From positions 124,001 to 188,000 of the forward strand of contig NZ_JXZC01000006.1 of the NCBI RefSeq assembly GCF_000935355.1: 64,000 nucleotides of DNA, in the 5' to 3' direction. How positions within the stretch are numbered: the first letter of the stretch is position 1; each line of letters opens with the position of its first letter. A program made the position numbers and the translations under genes. This DNA is from Rossellomorea aquimaris (GTDB taxonomy: Bacteria > Bacillota > Bacilli > Bacillales > Bacillaceae_B). The notes under the pieces are model-generated. The model searched no databases, was not told the origin of the DNA, and was given only the letters and a program-made list of their open reading frames with translations. Positions 8,410 through 20,334 of this stretch are shown here, piece after piece.

Positions 8410-9438
8410 TTGGTTATTGATATTTGGAAAAAAATAGAGAAATCTCAATTCTCAGCTATATATTTAGTTTACGGAAATGAGTCATTTATTATTAATGAAA
8501 CGAAACAAAGAATTGTCTCAAGTGCCCTTTCAGAAGAAGAAATGGATTTTAATTTTTCCAGTTATGATTTGGAAGAAACTCCTATAGAAGTGGCGATAGA
8601 AGATGCAGAAACCTTTCCATTCATGGGGGAGAGAAGGGTCGTCATTCTCCAAAACCCTGTTTTTTTGACCGCTGAAAAAACAAAAGAGAAGGTAGAGCAT
8701 AACATTAAACGATTGGAACAATACATACAATCCCCTGCTCCTTATACAGTACTGGTCTTTACGGCGAATTATGAAAAACTGGACGAGCGTAAAAAGATTA
8801 CGAAATCTTTGAAGAAATTAGCAGAAGTCGTAGAGGCGAAAAAGCTGAATGAGCATGAATTAAAATCCTGGGTAAGAGAAAGGGCGGCCTCTAATAGTGT
8901 TCAGATAGATGAAGATGCCATTGAATTGTTGCTGACCCTCGCTGGAACAAACCTGATGATGCTTACGCAAGAGCTGGACAAACTTTCCCTATACGCAAGC
9001 GATACAAACAGAATCGATGTGGAAGTGGTGGAACGATTAACAGCCAGATCCCTGGAACAAAATATCTTTACCTTAGTCGACAAGGTCGTTCAAAGAAGGA
9101 TCGATGAGGCATTAAGAATTTATTACGATCTCCTCAAGCAAAACGAAGAACCGTTGAAAATTCTATCGATCCTGGCAGGACAGTTCAGGCTCATATACGG
9201 AACGAAGGAACTATCACGAAGAGGATACGGCCAGCAAAAAATTGCGTCCTACTTGAAAGTGCATCCTTTCCGGGTGAAGCTTGCGGCTGGTCAGGCGAAG
9301 CATTTCAACGATAAACAACTTGCCCATATCATCGAATTGCTATCACAAGGAGATTACGAAATCAAAACTGGGAAAATCAAAAAAGAACTGATGATTGAAA
9401 TGTTTCTGTTTAAACTTCATGATCAGAGTTTTACTTGA
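8410..9438 (+). CDS. holA: DNA polymerase III delta subunit
   Basis: Clamp-loader subunit that opens the beta sliding clamp (YqeN in B. subtilis). Visible family blocks are YLVYGNESFIINET near the N terminus, EDAETFPFMGERRVVIL, and C-terminal DLLKQNEEPLKILSILAGQFRLIYGTKEL. Two starts are possible: ATG at 8395 has no good site, whereas TTG at 8410 has GGAG nine bases upstream and gives LVIDIW, aligning with what I recall of the B. subtilis N terminus (MVFDVW). I prefer 8410. A hairpin shared with rpsT follows. Confidence 0.92.
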   Translation: MVIDIWKKIEKSQFSAIYLVYGNESFIINETKQRIVSSALSEEEMDFNFSSYDLEETPIEVAIEDAETFPFMGERRVVILQNPVFLTAEKTKEKVEHNIKRLEQYIQSPAPYTVLVFTANYEKLDERKKITKSLKKLAEVVEAKKLNEHELKSWVRERAASNSVQIDEDAIELLLTLAGTNLMMLTQELDKLSLYASDTNRIDVEVVERLTARSLEQNIFTLVDKVVQRRIDEALRIYYDLLKQNEEPLKILSILAGQFRLIYGTKELSRRGYGQQKIASYLKVHPFRVKLAAGQAKHFNDKQLAHIIELLSQGDYEIKTGKIKKELMIEMFLFKLHDQSFT

Positions 9439-9470
9439 AGACAATCCCTTAATGAATAGTAGAAATCAAA

Positions 9471-9507
9471 AGAAAAACCACCTGCCCGGGGGCGAGGTGG
9501 TTTTTTT
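9471..9507. terminator. bidirectional terminator between holA and rpsT
   Basis: AAAACCACCT / AGGTGGTTTTTTT stem around a GC-rich loop, with an A tract on the left and a T tract on the right. It sits between the convergent holA (+) and rpsT (-) genes and can serve both. Confidence 0.88.
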
Positions 9508-9510
9508 CAA

Positions 9511-9762
9511 TTAGTTCGCTTTTTTCATTAGGCGAGACTTTTGACGATCCGCAGCGTTTTTGTGGATAAGACCTTTTTGAGCTGCTTTGTCTAATTGACG
9601 AACCGCTTCTGTTGCTAATTCTTTAGCGTTGTCTGCGCTGTTAGCAGCTGCAGCTTCTGCTTTCTTGATAGCAGTACGCATTGTAGATTTCACAGCAGCG
9701 TTTTGAGCGTTGCGCTCGTTGCTAGTTTTTACACGCTTGATAGCTGATTTGATATTTGGCAT
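9511..9762 (-). CDS. rpsT: 30S ribosomal protein bS20
   Basis: Primary 16S-binding protein of the small subunit. The 83-residue, lysine-rich, all-helical sequence begins [17 protein letters not shown] and ends [19 protein letters not shown], both typical of S20. ATG at 9762 is chosen because AGGAGGTGA lies at correct distance; the GTG three codons earlier lies within that site. Monocistronic, opposite in direction to both neighbours. Confidence 0.97.
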   Translation of the reverse strand: MPNIKSAIKRVKTSNERNAQNAAVKSTMRTAIKKAEAAAANSADNAKELATEAVRQLDKAAQKGLIHKNAADRQKSRLMKKAN

Positions 9763-9877
9763 TCCTGTCACCTCCTATAAAAGGATCGAGATTCTATGTG
9801 ACTCGATTTAAATTCCTAAACAATAAGAACAAATGATATTTTATCAAACGAACAGTGATATTGCAATACTATGTAGT

Positions 9878-9907
9878 GAAATTAAACGGGTGAATGAACA
9901 CATACTA
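9878..9907 (+). promoter_or_regulatory. candidate sigma-G/sigma-F promoter of gpr
   Basis: CATACTA at 9901-9907 matches the sigma-G -10 consensus exactly; the -35 region near 9878 (GAAAT) is only a partial match. gpr is forespore-expressed in B. subtilis, so a promoter of this class is expected here. The assignment rests on the -10 alone. Confidence 0.5.
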
Positions 9908-9964
9908 AAAAGGTAAACATAAAAAAATAGTAGATAAGATCCCAAGCTTGGAGGTAGAGTCGAA

Positions 9965-11074
9965 ATGAAGAACGAAGAAATCGATCTAAGTAAATATTCC
10001 ATTCGTACCGATCTTGCCGTTGAAGCAAGAGAAATGGTGGTCAGTGATAAAGCGGAAGATACGTCTTCCATCCAAGGAGTCATGATCAAAGAGAAAGAAG
10101 AAGATGGGGTGAAAGTTTCCCTGGTCACCGTTACACCTGAAGGAGAAGAGAAAATCGGTAAAAAACCAGGGAACTACTTAACCATCGAGGCTCATGGAAT
10201 TCGCCAGGAAAATGCAGAACTGCAACAAAGAGTCGAAAAAGTATTTGCGAATGAATTTAATCAGTTTTTAATTAATAATAAAATCAGCAAAAATGCAAGC
10301 TGCTTGATTGTCGGACTCGGGAACTGGAATGTAACCCCCGATTCTTTGGGCCCCCGAGTATGTGAAGACATCATTGTGACGAGACATCTTTTTGAACTTC
10401 AGCCGGAATCAGTGGAAGAAGGTTATCGCCCGGTCAGTGCACTTGTTCCTGGAGTGATGGGACTGACGGGAATTGAAACGAGCGATATCATTTTCGGTGT
10501 TGTGGAGAAATCCAAGCCCGACTTTATTATCGCCATCGATGCCTTGGCATCCCGTTCCATTGAACGCGTCAATTCCACCATCCAGATATCCGATACTGGT
10601 ATACATCCTGGATCGGGAGTTGGAAATAAACGGAAAGGACTCGATCAGGAGACGTTAGGTGTTCCGGTCATTGCTATCGGTGTTCCGACCGTACTCGATG
10701 CTGTCACCATTGTAAGCGATACAGTGGACTTTCTTTTAAAACATTTTGGGAAAGAGATGAGAGAAGGGGGACGGCCTTCGAGATCCCTCGCCCCGGCGGG
10801 ATTAAGCTTTGGAGAAAGAAGGACATTAACCGAAGAGGATCTTCCGGAAGAACAGCATCGTCAAACATTCATGGGAATTGTGGGAACCCTCGAGGATCAG
10901 GAAAAACGAAAACTGATTCATGAGGTGTTAGCTCCTATCGGGCACAACCTGATGGTCACCCCTAAAGAAGTGGACGTGTTCATGGAAGATATGGCCAACC
11001 TCATCGCAAGCGGACTGAATGCTGCACTGCATGATGCGGTTGATCAGGAAAATACCGGGTATCAGACGAGATAG
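9965..11074 (+). CDS. gpr: germination protease GPR
   Basis: Aspartic-type endopeptidase that starts degradation of small acid-soluble spore proteins during germination. It is made as a zymogen; the IRTDLAVE segment near residues 13-20 contains the known autoprocessing region. Conserved blocks: [44 protein letters not shown], and [20 protein letters not shown]. At 369 residues it has normal length. ATG start follows GGAGGT. Followed by its own terminator, so spoIIP is probably transcribed separately. Confidence 0.96.
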   Translation: MKNEEIDLSKYSIRTDLAVEAREMVVSDKAEDTSSIQGVMIKEKEEDGVKVSLVTVTPEGEEKIGKKPGNYLTIEAHGIRQENAELQQRVEKVFANEFNQFLINNKISKNASCLIVGLGNWNVTPDSLGPRVCEDIIVTRHLFELQPESVEEGYRPVSALVPGVMGLTGIETSDIIFGVVEKSKPDFIIAIDALASRSIERVNSTIQISDTGIHPGSGVGNKRKGLDQETLGVPVIAIGVPTVLDAVTIVSDTVDFLLKHFGKEMREGGRPSRSLAPAGLSFGERRTLTEEDLPEEQHRQTFMGIVGTLEDQEKRKLIHEVLAPIGHNLMVTPKEVDVFMEDMANLIASGLNAALHDAVDQENTGYQTR

Positions 11075-11090
11075 ATGGCAGGTGAAAGTA

Positions 11091-11131
11091 TCGCCTTAGG
11101 GGTAGGTAATGACCCTTGAGGCGTTTTTTTT
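11091..11131 (+). terminator. terminator after gpr
   Basis: CGCCTTAGGG / CCCTTGAGGCG hairpin with one small internal mismatch, followed by eight T residues. Confidence 0.85.
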
Positions 11132-11240
11132 ATGAATTGTAAATAGAGTGATCGGATCTTGAGGAATTGTCAGCTCTCGGATCTCACGGATTCGGAATCA
11201 GTGTGCTTTTTTAAGTTTAGATTGTTTAGAAATGATTGTT

Positions 11241-11330
11241 TCGCTGATATATTGGAAATTTCGCTGATAAAAGTTCCGATTTCGCTGATAAAATCAGAAT
11301 ATCGCTGATAAAATGAAAAATTCGCTGATA
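11241..11330. repeat. five TCGCTGATA repeats at 20-21 bp period
   Basis: The 9-mer TCGCTGATA occurs at 11241, 11261, 11282, 11302 and 11322 (starts 20, 21, 20, 20 apart), usually with flanking A/T. The units lie on one face of the helix. The period is not a multiple of three and the frame has stops, so it is not a coding repeat. It lies in the gpr-spoIIP gap (11075-11658), which has no gene I can support. Confidence 0.8.
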
Positions 11331-11436
11331 TCCAAAAAGGGGACAGGGTTTTTCTGTCAAAATTGAGATTTATTTGCCGCTTAAACCGAAAATTTTAGAA
11401 TTAAGGCTGATTTTTACCTGAAAAGGGTCATTCCCC

Positions 11437-11466
11437 CGCTCAAAAATCGTGATTCTCGCTCAAAAA
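11437..11466. repeat. paired CGCTCAAAAA repeats, 20 bp apart
   Basis: CGCTCAAAAA occurs at 11437-11446 and 11457-11466, exactly 20 bp apart, sharing the CGCT core and the spacing of the TCGCTGATA array about 110 bp upstream. Function unknown. Confidence 0.6.
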
Positions 11467-11658
11467 AGAAATTTCTTGCCATCTTACTTCACTCCAGCTT
11501 TTAACTTCCAACCCCCATCTACTCCAGACCCCACTAAAAATAATAGATTCCCCGTTTAACTTTTCACCAATAACCTCATAATGACTACTAAATATAGTTC
11601 TACTTTCTCTAGCAATGTCATAGGTTGTACTAGAGTAGAGAAAAGAAAGGGTGAGGGA

Positions 11659-12867
11659 ATGAGGTCGTATAAGGCGTCCAATTATGTAGTAGCGATTAAT
11701 ATGTCAACGATATTGAAAGGGATGTTGATCTTCATTGTAGGATTGCTCTCGATTTTTTCAATAACGGGCATCCTCACTTCCTTAAGCCCGGAGTATAGAA
11801 TTACATCGAATTCATTGAATCAAGCAGCTTCCAATGTGAAGGGTGACGCATTATATAAGATCTTGGCATTAGAAAACCGGGCTTTTAATCAAATTTTGAA
11901 TGAAGAAGAACAGGCTTTACCGAATTTGTCATCCCTCCTATTTCAGGTGGCTACCAATGTGAGCTTTGAAGATCCCCGAAGTTTCCTGGGGAGAGAGCTG
12001 CCGGGATTTTCGATTTTCGATGGTGACATTCTAGTGGCCGGGGAGGGGACGGATTTTACGAATATGCCGATTGAATCTGTCCCTCCTCCCGAAGCACTCG
12101 AGGCAGGGAATGAAGCACCACTCAAGAATGTAGAGAATTTTAATGAATCAGATCAAAAGAGTGGGGATGTGGCACCGCCTTTATCAACAGGAGATAAGAA
12201 GACGGTTCATCTTTACTTCACACATACCCGTGAATCCTATCTGCCTTACTTGGAGGGGGTAACGAATCCGGATTCAGCGATGCACTCGGAAGTAAATGTC
12301 ACCAAGGTGGGGGATATGGTGAAGAAGTATTTAGAGGGACTTGGAATTGGGACGACCATCGATAAAACCGATGTGATAGCGAACCTGAACAACAAAGGAT
12401 TGGATTATTGGGCTGCATATCAGGAGTCCAGACCCTTAGTGCAGGCTGCCATGACGAGTAATAAAGACTTGATGTATCTGGTTGACATACATCGTGATTC
12501 ACAAAGAAGGGCTGTTACGACGGGGACCATCAACGGCAAATCCTATGCCAAGCTGGCGTTTGTAGTCGGGGAAGAGCATCCGAATTACGAGCAGAATTTA
12601 AAGGTGGCAACAGAGCTTCATAAGTTATTGGAAGCGAACTATAAAGGAATTTCACGTGGAGTGATTGCGAAAAAGGGAAGCGGTACAAACGGTAAGTTCA
12701 ACCAGGATCTTTCAAGTAACGCCATGTTACTGGAGTTTGGCGGAGTGGATAACACGTTTGAAGAACTGGAACGATCTGCACAGGCTTTCGCTGAAGTATT
12801 CGCTGATTATTATTGGCAGGCTGAAAAGGTGAATCATGTACCTGTAACTCCTGCAGTAAGTCAGTAA
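11659..12867 (+). CDS. spoIIP: stage II sporulation protein P, peptidoglycan hydrolase
   Basis: Amidase and endopeptidase that with SpoIID and SpoIIM thins septal peptidoglycan and drives engulfment; made in the mother cell under sigma-E in B. subtilis. One N-terminal membrane anchor (about residues 18-40), then the SpoIIP block SFEDPRSFLGRELPGF and the catalytic domain with likely zinc ligands in YFTHTRESYLPY, DIHRDSQRR and LLEFGGVDN. ATG 11659 is preceded by AAAGGGTGAGG and gives 402 residues, near family length; the longer frame to 11581 lacks a site. I could not place a convincing sigma-E promoter. Confidence 0.95.
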   Translation: MRSYKASNYVVAINMSTILKGMLIFIVGLLSIFSITGILTSLSPEYRITSNSLNQAASNVKGDALYKILALENRAFNQILNEEEQALPNLSSLLFQVATNVSFEDPRSFLGRELPGFSIFDGDILVAGEGTDFTNMPIESVPPPEALEAGNEAPLKNVENFNESDQKSGDVAPPLSTGDKKTVHLYFTHTRESYLPYLEGVTNPDSAMHSEVNVTKVGDMVKKYLEGLGIGTTIDKTDVIANLNNKGLDYWAAYQESRPLVQAAMTSNKDLMYLVDIHRDSQRRAVTTGTINGKSYAKLAFVVGEEHPNYEQNLKVATELHKLLEANYKGISRGVIAKKGSGTNGKFNQDLSSNAMLLEFGGVDNTFEELERSAQAFAEVFADYYWQAEKVNHVPVTPAVSQ

Positions 12868-12887
12868 TCAAAAGGGTGAATGAAACC

Positions 12888-13223
12888 ATGACAAAATTCT
12901 TTTTTAAATGTGCACTACTGATATCTGCATTATTCATTGGTGTTCTGATCGGGATGCAGTATGCCAATCAGGGGATTGTGGAAATGAAGGGGCATGAACA
13001 GCAGAACTTCACTTCTCCGGTGGGGGTGAGTCAGGACGGGGAGGGGAACGTCGAGGCGTCTTTCCTCGGAAATGAAGTTGAATCCAAAACGTTAAGTGAA
13101 AAGAAAGAGAAATTAGAAGATATGAAAGCCTTTAATGCCTTTTCCTCGATCGGGAAAGCATTGGCGAATACCATTGAAAGCATTACCAACGAAATAGTGA
13201 ACTTTATCGCTTCGTTGATATAA
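12888..13223 (+). CDS. yqxA: YqxA family protein (DUF3679)
   Basis: A 111-residue protein with one N-terminal membrane helix (about residues 5-23) and an acidic, partly coiled extracytoplasmic part. It resembles B. subtilis YqxA, also directly downstream of spoIIP, suggesting sporulation-time expression with it. ATG at 12888 is taken because AAAAGGGTG lies eight or so bases upstream; the in-frame GTG at 12876 is inside that site. No biochemical function is known. Confidence 0.82.
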   Translation: MTKFFFKCALLISALFIGVLIGMQYANQGIVEMKGHEQQNFTSPVGVSQDGEGNVEASFLGNEVESKTLSEKKEKLEDMKAFNAFSSIGKALANTIESITNEIVNFIASLI

Positions 13224-13229
13224 ACGGGA

Positions 13230-13265
13230 AGAGAAGGCTGGGAAATAGTACTGCCTTCTCTTTTT
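13230..13265 (+). terminator. terminator after yqxA
   Basis: AGAGAAGGC / GCCTTCTCT stem with TTTTT following. Confidence 0.85.
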
Positions 13266-13354
13266 GATGTCCAGTATTCATTGGATTTGTGCCACCCGAA
13301 TTAATGATGCCTTGCGTTAAAATGGACAATTCCCGCATAGCCCTTCAGTTTACA

Positions 13355-13383
13355 TTGAATAATATATAGTCTACTGCTATAAT
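13355..13383 (+). promoter_or_regulatory. sigma-A promoter of lepA
   Basis: TTGAAT, 17-base spacer, perfect TATAAT, about 45 bases before the lepA start. Confidence 0.75.
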
Positions 13384-13428
13384 TCAAAATAGTGTACATG
13401 TGTGGAAATAACAGGAGTTGAACGTATA

Positions 13429-15261
13429 ATGAACCGTGAAGAGAAATTAGAAAGACAATCAAGAATTAGAAACTTTTCGATCATTGCTCATATAGATCAT
13501 GGGAAATCTACCCTTGCCGATCGTATCTTAGAGAAAACGAAAGCACTGACGGCACGTGAAATGAAAGAGCAATTGCTAGATTCAATGGATCTGGAAAGAG
13601 AACGTGGAATCACCATCAAATTAAATTCTGTGCAATTAAAGTATCAAGCGAAAGACGGTGAAGAATACATCTTTCACCTCATTGATACACCAGGGCACGT
13701 CGACTTTACATACGAAGTATCTCGTAGTTTAGCTGCTTGTGAAGGGGCCATCCTTGTAGTTGATGCAGCTCAAGGGATTGAAGCCCAGACATTGGCGAAC
13801 GTGTATCTTGCCTTAGATAATAACTTAGAGATTCTTCCAGTCATCAATAAAATCGATCTTCCGGCAGCAGATCCGGAAAGGGTGCGACAAGAAGTGGAAG
13901 ACGTGATCGGACTCGATGCTTCCGAGGCAGTACTTGCCTCTGCTAAAGCAGGGATCGGGATTGAAGAAATCCTTGAGCAAGTGGTTGAGAAGGTACCTGC
14001 ACCAGTTGGAGATCCCGATGCGCCTTTAAAAGCGCTGATCTTCGATTCCTTATATGATGCATATAGAGGAGTCGTTGCCTACATCCGTGTGATGGAAGGT
14101 AGCGTCAAAGTAGGGGATAAGGTCCGTATGATGGCAACAGGGAAAGAGTTTGAAGTGACCGAGATCGGTGTCTTCACTCCTAAAGCCACGGGTCAGAAAG
14201 AACTGACGGTCGGGGATGTCGGTTACCTGACAGCCGCTATCAAGAACGTAGGGGACACCCGTGTGGGGGATACCATCACCCTGGCGAAAAACCCTGCTCG
14301 GGAAGCATTACCTGGATACCGCCGACTGAACCCTATGGTCTATTGCGGTTTATATCCAATCGATTCAAATCGCTATAACGACCTTAGAGAAGCACTTGAA
14401 AAACTTGAATTGAATGACTCAGCACTTCAGTATGAGCCGGAAACATCACAAGCGCTAGGATTTGGATTCCGTTGTGGATTCTTAGGTCTTCTTCATATGG
14501 AAATCATCCAGGAGCGTATCGAGCGTGAATTTAAGATTGACCTTATTACGACAGCGCCAAGTGTTATCTATCATGTTAAGCTGACAGATGGGGAAGAAGT
14601 GAAGGTGGATAATCCGTCCATGATGCCGGATCCTCAAAAAGTGGATCATGTTGAAGAGCCTTATGTTAAAGCTACCATCATGGTTCCAAACGATTACGTT
14701 GGAGCCGTAATGGAGCTCTGTCAAGGAAAACGAGGTAACTTCATCGACATGCAGTATATGGATGATACTCGAGTGAACATCGTATATGAAATTCCGCTTG
14801 CTGAAATTGTGTATGATTTCTTCGATCAGCTAAAATCCAATACGAAAGGGTATGCTTCATTTGATTATGAGCTGATTGGATACAAAGAATCCAAGCTTGT
14901 GAAAATGGATATCCTTTTAAACGCTGAAAATGTCGACGCTTTGAGCTTTATTGTTCACCGCGACTTCGCTTATGAACGCGGGAAGTTGATTGTAGAGAAG
15001 CTGAAGGAATTAATTCCGAGACAGCAATTCGAAGTTCCCGTCCAGGCAGCGATCGGTCAAAAGATCGTCGCAAGATCGACTATTAAAGCCATTCGTAAAA
15101 ACGTTCTGGCAAAATGTTACGGTGGGGATATCTCACGTAAACGTAAACTTCTTGATAAACAAAAAGAAGGTAAAAAACGTATGAAGTCCGTTGGTTCTGT
15201 CGAAGTTCCACAAGAAGCCTTCATGGCCGTCCTGAAAATGGACGATACAGATAAAAAATAA
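13429..15261 (+). CDS. lepA: elongation factor 4 (LepA)
   Basis: Ribosome-associated translational GTPase (EF4), implicated in back-translocation and 30S assembly. GTPase motifs: AHIDHGKST (G1), RGITIK (G2), DTPGH (G3), NKIDLP (G4); then EF-G-like domains and the LepA-specific C-terminal domain ([19 protein letters not shown]). ATG 13429 has AGGAG 11 bases upstream and begins [12 protein letters not shown], giving 610 residues; the GTG at 13402 is unlikely. A terminator separates it from hemW. Confidence 0.96.
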   Translation: MNREEKLERQSRIRNFSIIAHIDHGKSTLADRILEKTKALTAREMKEQLLDSMDLERERGITIKLNSVQLKYQAKDGEEYIFHLIDTPGHVDFTYEVSRSLAACEGAILVVDAAQGIEAQTLANVYLALDNNLEILPVINKIDLPAADPERVRQEVEDVIGLDASEAVLASAKAGIGIEEILEQVVEKVPAPVGDPDAPLKALIFDSLYDAYRGVVAYIRVMEGSVKVGDKVRMMATGKEFEVTEIGVFTPKATGQKELTVGDVGYLTAAIKNVGDTRVGDTITLAKNPAREALPGYRRLNPMVYCGLYPIDSNRYNDLREALEKLELNDSALQYEPETSQALGFGFRCGFLGLLHMEIIQERIEREFKIDLITTAPSVIYHVKLTDGEEVKVDNPSMMPDPQKVDHVEEPYVKATIMVPNDYVGAVMELCQGKRGNFIDMQYMDDTRVNIVYEIPLAEIVYDFFDQLKSNTKGYASFDYELIGYKESKLVKMDILLNAENVDALSFIVHRDFAYERGKLIVEKLKELIPRQQFEVPVQAAIGQKIVARSTIKAIRKNVLAKCYGGDISRKRKLLDKQKEGKKRMKSVGSVEVPQEAFMAVLKMDDTDKK

Positions 15262-15274
15262 TTGTCTTGAAGAT

Positions 15275-15324
15275 AAAGGGGGAAAGTGGCTTGTACTAAA
15301 CAAGCACTGCTTACCCCCTTTTCT
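15275..15324 (+). terminator. terminator after lepA
   Basis: AAAGGGGG / CCCCCTTTT outer stem with an inner AGTGGCTTGT/ACAAGCACT stem and a short T-rich tail. Confidence 0.8.
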
Positions 15325-15356
15325 CTATGAATGCCCCAAAAGGAGGGATAAACTTG

Positions 15357-16484
15357 GTGAAATCAGCTTATATTCATATACCTTTCTGTGAACACATCTG
15401 TCACTATTGTGATTTTAATAAAGTCTTTTTAGAAGGACAGCCTGTAAATGAATACTTAATCAGCTTAGGAAATGAAATGAAGAATAGAGTCATGTCCCAA
15501 GACAAGCTTGATACGATTTTTGTCGGTGGCGGCACTCCTACTTCATTGAATGCAAACCAGCTGGAAATGCTATGCGAATCCATCACGACTCATTTGCCCT
15601 TTGATCAGGGTGAATTTACTTTTGAAGCAAACCCCGGAGATTTGACCGAGGATAAACTCCGTGTCCTAAAGGACCATGGTGTGAATCGACTAAGCTTCGG
15701 TGTCCAGTCGTTCAATGATGACCTTCTAAAAGGAATTGGCCGCACCCATAAAAGCGAAGATGTGTATACATCTGTGGAAACGGCTCAAAAAGTAGGATTC
15801 TCGAATATCAGCATTGATCTGATTTATAGCCTGCCTAAGCAAACAGAGGAAGATTTTCAAGATACATTGAAAAAAGCACTTGATCTTGATCTTCCCCATT
15901 ACTCGGCTTATTCACTCATCGTAGAGCCGAAGACGGTCTTCTATAACCTGATGAGGAAAGGGAAGCTGTCATTGCCTTCTCAAGATCAGGAAGCGGCTAT
16001 GTACGAGATTCTGATCGAAACGATGGAGAAATACGGGATCAATCAATATGAAATCAGTAACTTCGCCAAAAACGGATTTGAAAGCAAACATAATCTCGTT
16101 TATTGGGACAATAATGAATATTATGGTTTAGGTGCCGGTGCACACGGATATATAAACGGAGTACGTTATTCCAATTACGGTCCCCTAAAAAAATATATGG
16201 ACCCGATAGCAGAAGGTTCCCTGCCTACCATCCAGCAGCATGAAGTCACCAAAGCCGAAATGATGGAAGAAGAAATGTTCCTCGGATTACGTAAGGTAGA
16301 AGGTGTGAGCAAATCCATATTCCAACAAAAATTTGATTGCAGCGTGGAGTCCGTCTTTGGTACCTCACTCTCTGAAATGGAGAAGCGAGAACTGCTTTTA
16401 GTAGATGAGGAGCGTGTGGCACTTACGAAGCAGGGACGCTTTTTAGGTAACGAAGTGTTTCAATCTTTTCTGGGAGTAATCTAA
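15357..16484 (+). CDS. hemW: heme chaperone HemW, radical SAM protein
   Basis: Radical-SAM family protein related to coproporphyrinogen dehydrogenase HemN; HemW members bind heme and are thought to deliver it to respiratory enzymes. The iron-sulfur CxxxCxxC motif is in FCEHICHYCDF, followed by FVGGGTPTSL and the EANPGDL segment. GTG at 15357 (VKSAYIHIPF) lies ten bases after AGGAGG; the adjacent TTG at 15354 is possible too. In B. subtilis the gene (named hemN) also lies between lepA and hrcA. Confidence 0.93.
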   Translation: MKSAYIHIPFCEHICHYCDFNKVFLEGQPVNEYLISLGNEMKNRVMSQDKLDTIFVGGGTPTSLNANQLEMLCESITTHLPFDQGEFTFEANPGDLTEDKLRVLKDHGVNRLSFGVQSFNDDLLKGIGRTHKSEDVYTSVETAQKVGFSNISIDLIYSLPKQTEEDFQDTLKKALDLDLPHYSAYSLIVEPKTVFYNLMRKGKLSLPSQDQEAAMYEILIETMEKYGINQYEISNFAKNGFESKHNLVYWDNNEYYGLGAGAHGYINGVRYSNYGPLKKYMDPIAEGSLPTIQQHEVTKAEMMEEEMFLGLRKVEGVSKSIFQQKFDCSVESVFGTSLSEMEKRELLLVDEERVALTKQGRFLGNEVFQSFLGVI

Positions 16485-16488
16485 TATA

Positions 16489-16517
16489 TTGACATCCCTT
16501 TTCTGATTTGATAATTT
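16489..16517 (+). promoter_or_regulatory. sigma-A promoter of the hrcA-dnaK operon
   Basis: Perfect TTGACA at 16489, 17-base spacer, weak TAATTT -10, with the CIRCE operator 12 bases further on. Confidence 0.7.
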
Positions 16518-16528
16518 ATTAATTAGAT

Positions 16529-16555
16529 TTAGCACTCATCTTGATAGAGTGCTAA
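16529..16555 (+). promoter_or_regulatory. CIRCE operator (HrcA binding site)
   Basis: TTAGCACTC-N9-GAGTGCTAA, an exact match to the 27-bp CIRCE consensus, between the hrcA promoter and start codon. HrcA bound here represses the operon until heat shock occupies GroEL; the groESL operon is outside this window. Confidence 0.98.
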
Positions 16556-16567
16556 CAGGGGTGATGA

Positions 16568-17605
16568 ATGTTGTTAACAGATCGACAACTTCTAATTCTT
16601 CAAGTGATTATTGATGATTTTATTCTGTCAGCTCAGCCTGTCGGTTCCAGGAGCTTGTCGAAGAAGGATGAGATTTCGTTCAGCTCGGCTACGATTCGAA
16701 ATGAAATGGCTGATTTGGAGGAATTGGGTTTTATTGAAAAAACACATACTTCTTCAGGTCGTGTTCCATCTGAAAAGGGTTATCGTTATTACGTGGATCA
16801 CTTGCTTTCTCCTCAGAAATTAAAGAAGAACGATGTGCATGCATTACGCTCCATTTTCACTGAGCGAATATATGAATTGGAGAAAGTGGTCCAGAAGTCG
16901 GCAAAGATCCTTTCGGAGCTGACGAATTATACGACAATCGTATTAGGACCTGATTTGAAGGAGAATAAGCTGAAAAAAATTCAACTTATTCCTCTGAACA
17001 AAGATACAGCTATTGCCATTATCGTGACGGATAACGGACATGTTGAAAATAAACTTTTCCACATTCCGCCTACAATGGATGCAGCAGAGCTTGAGAAGCT
17101 CGTTTATATCTTGAATGACCGGTTATCGGGGGTTCCGATTAGTGAATTGAACGATAAAATCTTTAAGGAAGTCGCCCTTTTACTTAGAGAGCATATTCAG
17201 AACTATGATTTTATCCTTCACTCCATAACGGACTCTTTTAACCCGTCGGTTACAGATAAGCTGTTCTTTGGAGGGAAAACCAATATACTTAATCAACCTG
17301 AGTTTAATGACGTCCAAAAGGTTCGAATGCTCCTTGAAATGATTGAACAGGAAGAAAGCATCTACAACTTGATCCGTCCATCCGCTACAGGATTGAATAT
17401 TAAGATTGGGAAAGAAAATGATCATCTTGCTATGGAGAATTGCAGTCTCATAACCGCTACTTATTCTATTGGTAAAGAACAATTAGGTTCCATTGCGATT
17501 ATCGGACCTACTCGAATGGAGTATTCCCGTGTCGTTAGTTTACTTAATTTCTTTTCAAATGATATGTCCAAGGTTCTTACGAAGCTGTATCAAAGTGAAG
17601 ATTAG
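16568..17605 (+). CDS. hrcA: heat-inducible transcription repressor HrcA
   Basis: Class I heat-shock repressor that binds CIRCE; its folding depends on GroEL. N-terminal winged helix ([40 protein letters not shown]), then a GAF-like dimerisation domain; 345 residues is normal. AGGGGTGAT precedes the ATG at 16568; the TTG directly after it could also serve and would give an N terminus like other HrcA proteins. First gene of the dnaK operon, self-regulated by the CIRCE just upstream. Confidence 0.96.
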   Translation: MLLTDRQLLILQVIIDDFILSAQPVGSRSLSKKDEISFSSATIRNEMADLEELGFIEKTHTSSGRVPSEKGYRYYVDHLLSPQKLKKNDVHALRSIFTERIYELEKVVQKSAKILSELTNYTTIVLGPDLKENKLKKIQLIPLNKDTAIAIIVTDNGHVENKLFHIPPTMDAAELEKLVYILNDRLSGVPISELNDKIFKEVALLLREHIQNYDFILHSITDSFNPSVTDKLFFGGKTNILNQPEFNDVQKVRMLLEMIEQEESIYNLIRPSATGLNIKIGKENDHLAMENCSLITATYSIGKEQLGSIAIIGPTRMEYSRVVSLLNFFSNDMSKVLTKLYQSED

Positions 17606-17702
17606 TGGACATATTGTATAAAGGAAAATAGGGCCCCGGAAGCAGGTTTTATGCTCTTCTGGCGCCTTGGAATGGTCGCAGATTTTTAAGGAGGTGAATG
17701 TT

Positions 17703-18272
17703 ATGTCTGAAGAAACAAAACAAGAACAGCAAGAAGCGAAAGAGGAAAAAAGCGAAGCGGTGGAAGAAGTATTCGCTGAAGAACCTCAAGTGGAAGAAGT
17801 GACAGAAGGAGAACAACACGAATCAGATGAGCTTTCACAATTAGAAGAAAAGCTGAATGAGTCTGAAAATCGTTATCTTCGTTTAAGAGCTGATTTCGAT
17901 AACTTCCGCCGTCGCGTAAATGTGGAAAACGAAGCGAAGGAGAAATATCGTGCTCAAGGACTTATTACAGAACTATTGCCAGCACTTGATAATTTCGAGC
18001 GTGCTTTAAATATAGAGGCTGATAATGATCAAACGAAAACACTGCTGCAAGGAATGGAAATGGTTCACAGAAGCATTGTTGAAGCCCTTAAGAAAGAGGG
18101 AGTGGAACCAATTGAAGCGGTAGGTCAACAGTTTGATCCTCACTTGCATCAAGCTGTTATGCAAACAGAAGAGGAAAACGTCGATAGCAATGTGGTTGTC
18201 GAGGAATTCCAAAAAGGATATAAACTAAAAGACAGAGTAATTCGTCCTTCCATGGTGAAGGTCAATCAATAA
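17703..18272 (+). CDS. grpE: nucleotide exchange factor GrpE
   Basis: Cochaperone releasing ADP from DnaK. Order in 189 residues: acidic, disordered N terminus rich in Glu/Gln, long coiled coil ([20 protein letters not shown]), the FRRRV segment, and the C-terminal beta domain ending [13 protein letters not shown] 17703 is preceded by AAGGAGGTGA, so the longer frame from 17667 is rejected. Between hrcA and dnaK. Confidence 0.96.
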   Translation: MSEETKQEQQEAKEEKSEAVEEVFAEEPQVEEVTEGEQHESDELSQLEEKLNESENRYLRLRADFDNFRRRVNVENEAKEKYRAQGLITELLPALDNFERALNIEADNDQTKTLLQGMEMVHRSIVEALKKEGVEPIEAVGQQFDPHLHQAVMQTEEENVDSNVVVEEFQKGYKLKDRVIRPSMVKVNQ

Positions 18273-20141
<1,869 letters not shown>

Positions 20142-20154
20142 TCCAGTATGAACG

Positions 20155-20195
20155 AAAAAGTCAAAGTCAGGGCGGTTCTTGGCTTTGACTTTTTC
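20155..20195 (+). terminator. hairpin between dnaK and dnaJ
   Basis: AAAAAGTCAAAG / CTTTGACTTTTT inverted repeat with a T tract. It would reduce readthrough from dnaK into dnaJ, which has its own candidate promoter. Confidence 0.8.
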
Positions 20196-20269
20196 TATGA
20201 TTGAAGAGAGTGGAAGAAGATTCATTCATCTAACAGACACAATCAATTAGAAGGAATGTTGAGTTTTTA

Positions 20270-20299
20270 TTGATAATAGTCGAAGCTCAATGTTAAAAT
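20270..20299 (+). promoter_or_regulatory. candidate internal sigma-A promoter before dnaJ
   Basis: TTGATA, 18-base spacer, TAAAAT, ending about 35 bases before dnaJ. A dnaJ-proximal promoter is also described in B. subtilis. Confidence 0.6.
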
Positions 20300-20334
20300 A
20301 ACCTTTATGCAAAGGATTCGGGAGTGGTGTTTTA

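Noticed and set aside
9844..10128. Antisense frame across the gpr promoter and start
   Set aside because: Covers the sigma-G type -10 and the start of gpr; no supporting signals.
11241..11466. CRISPR array
   Set aside because: Repeat units are only 9-10 bases, the 'spacers' about 11 bases and AT-rich, and no cas gene is present.
16529..16555. CIRCE as an unusual finding
   Set aside because: It is exact and well known; recorded as a feature only.
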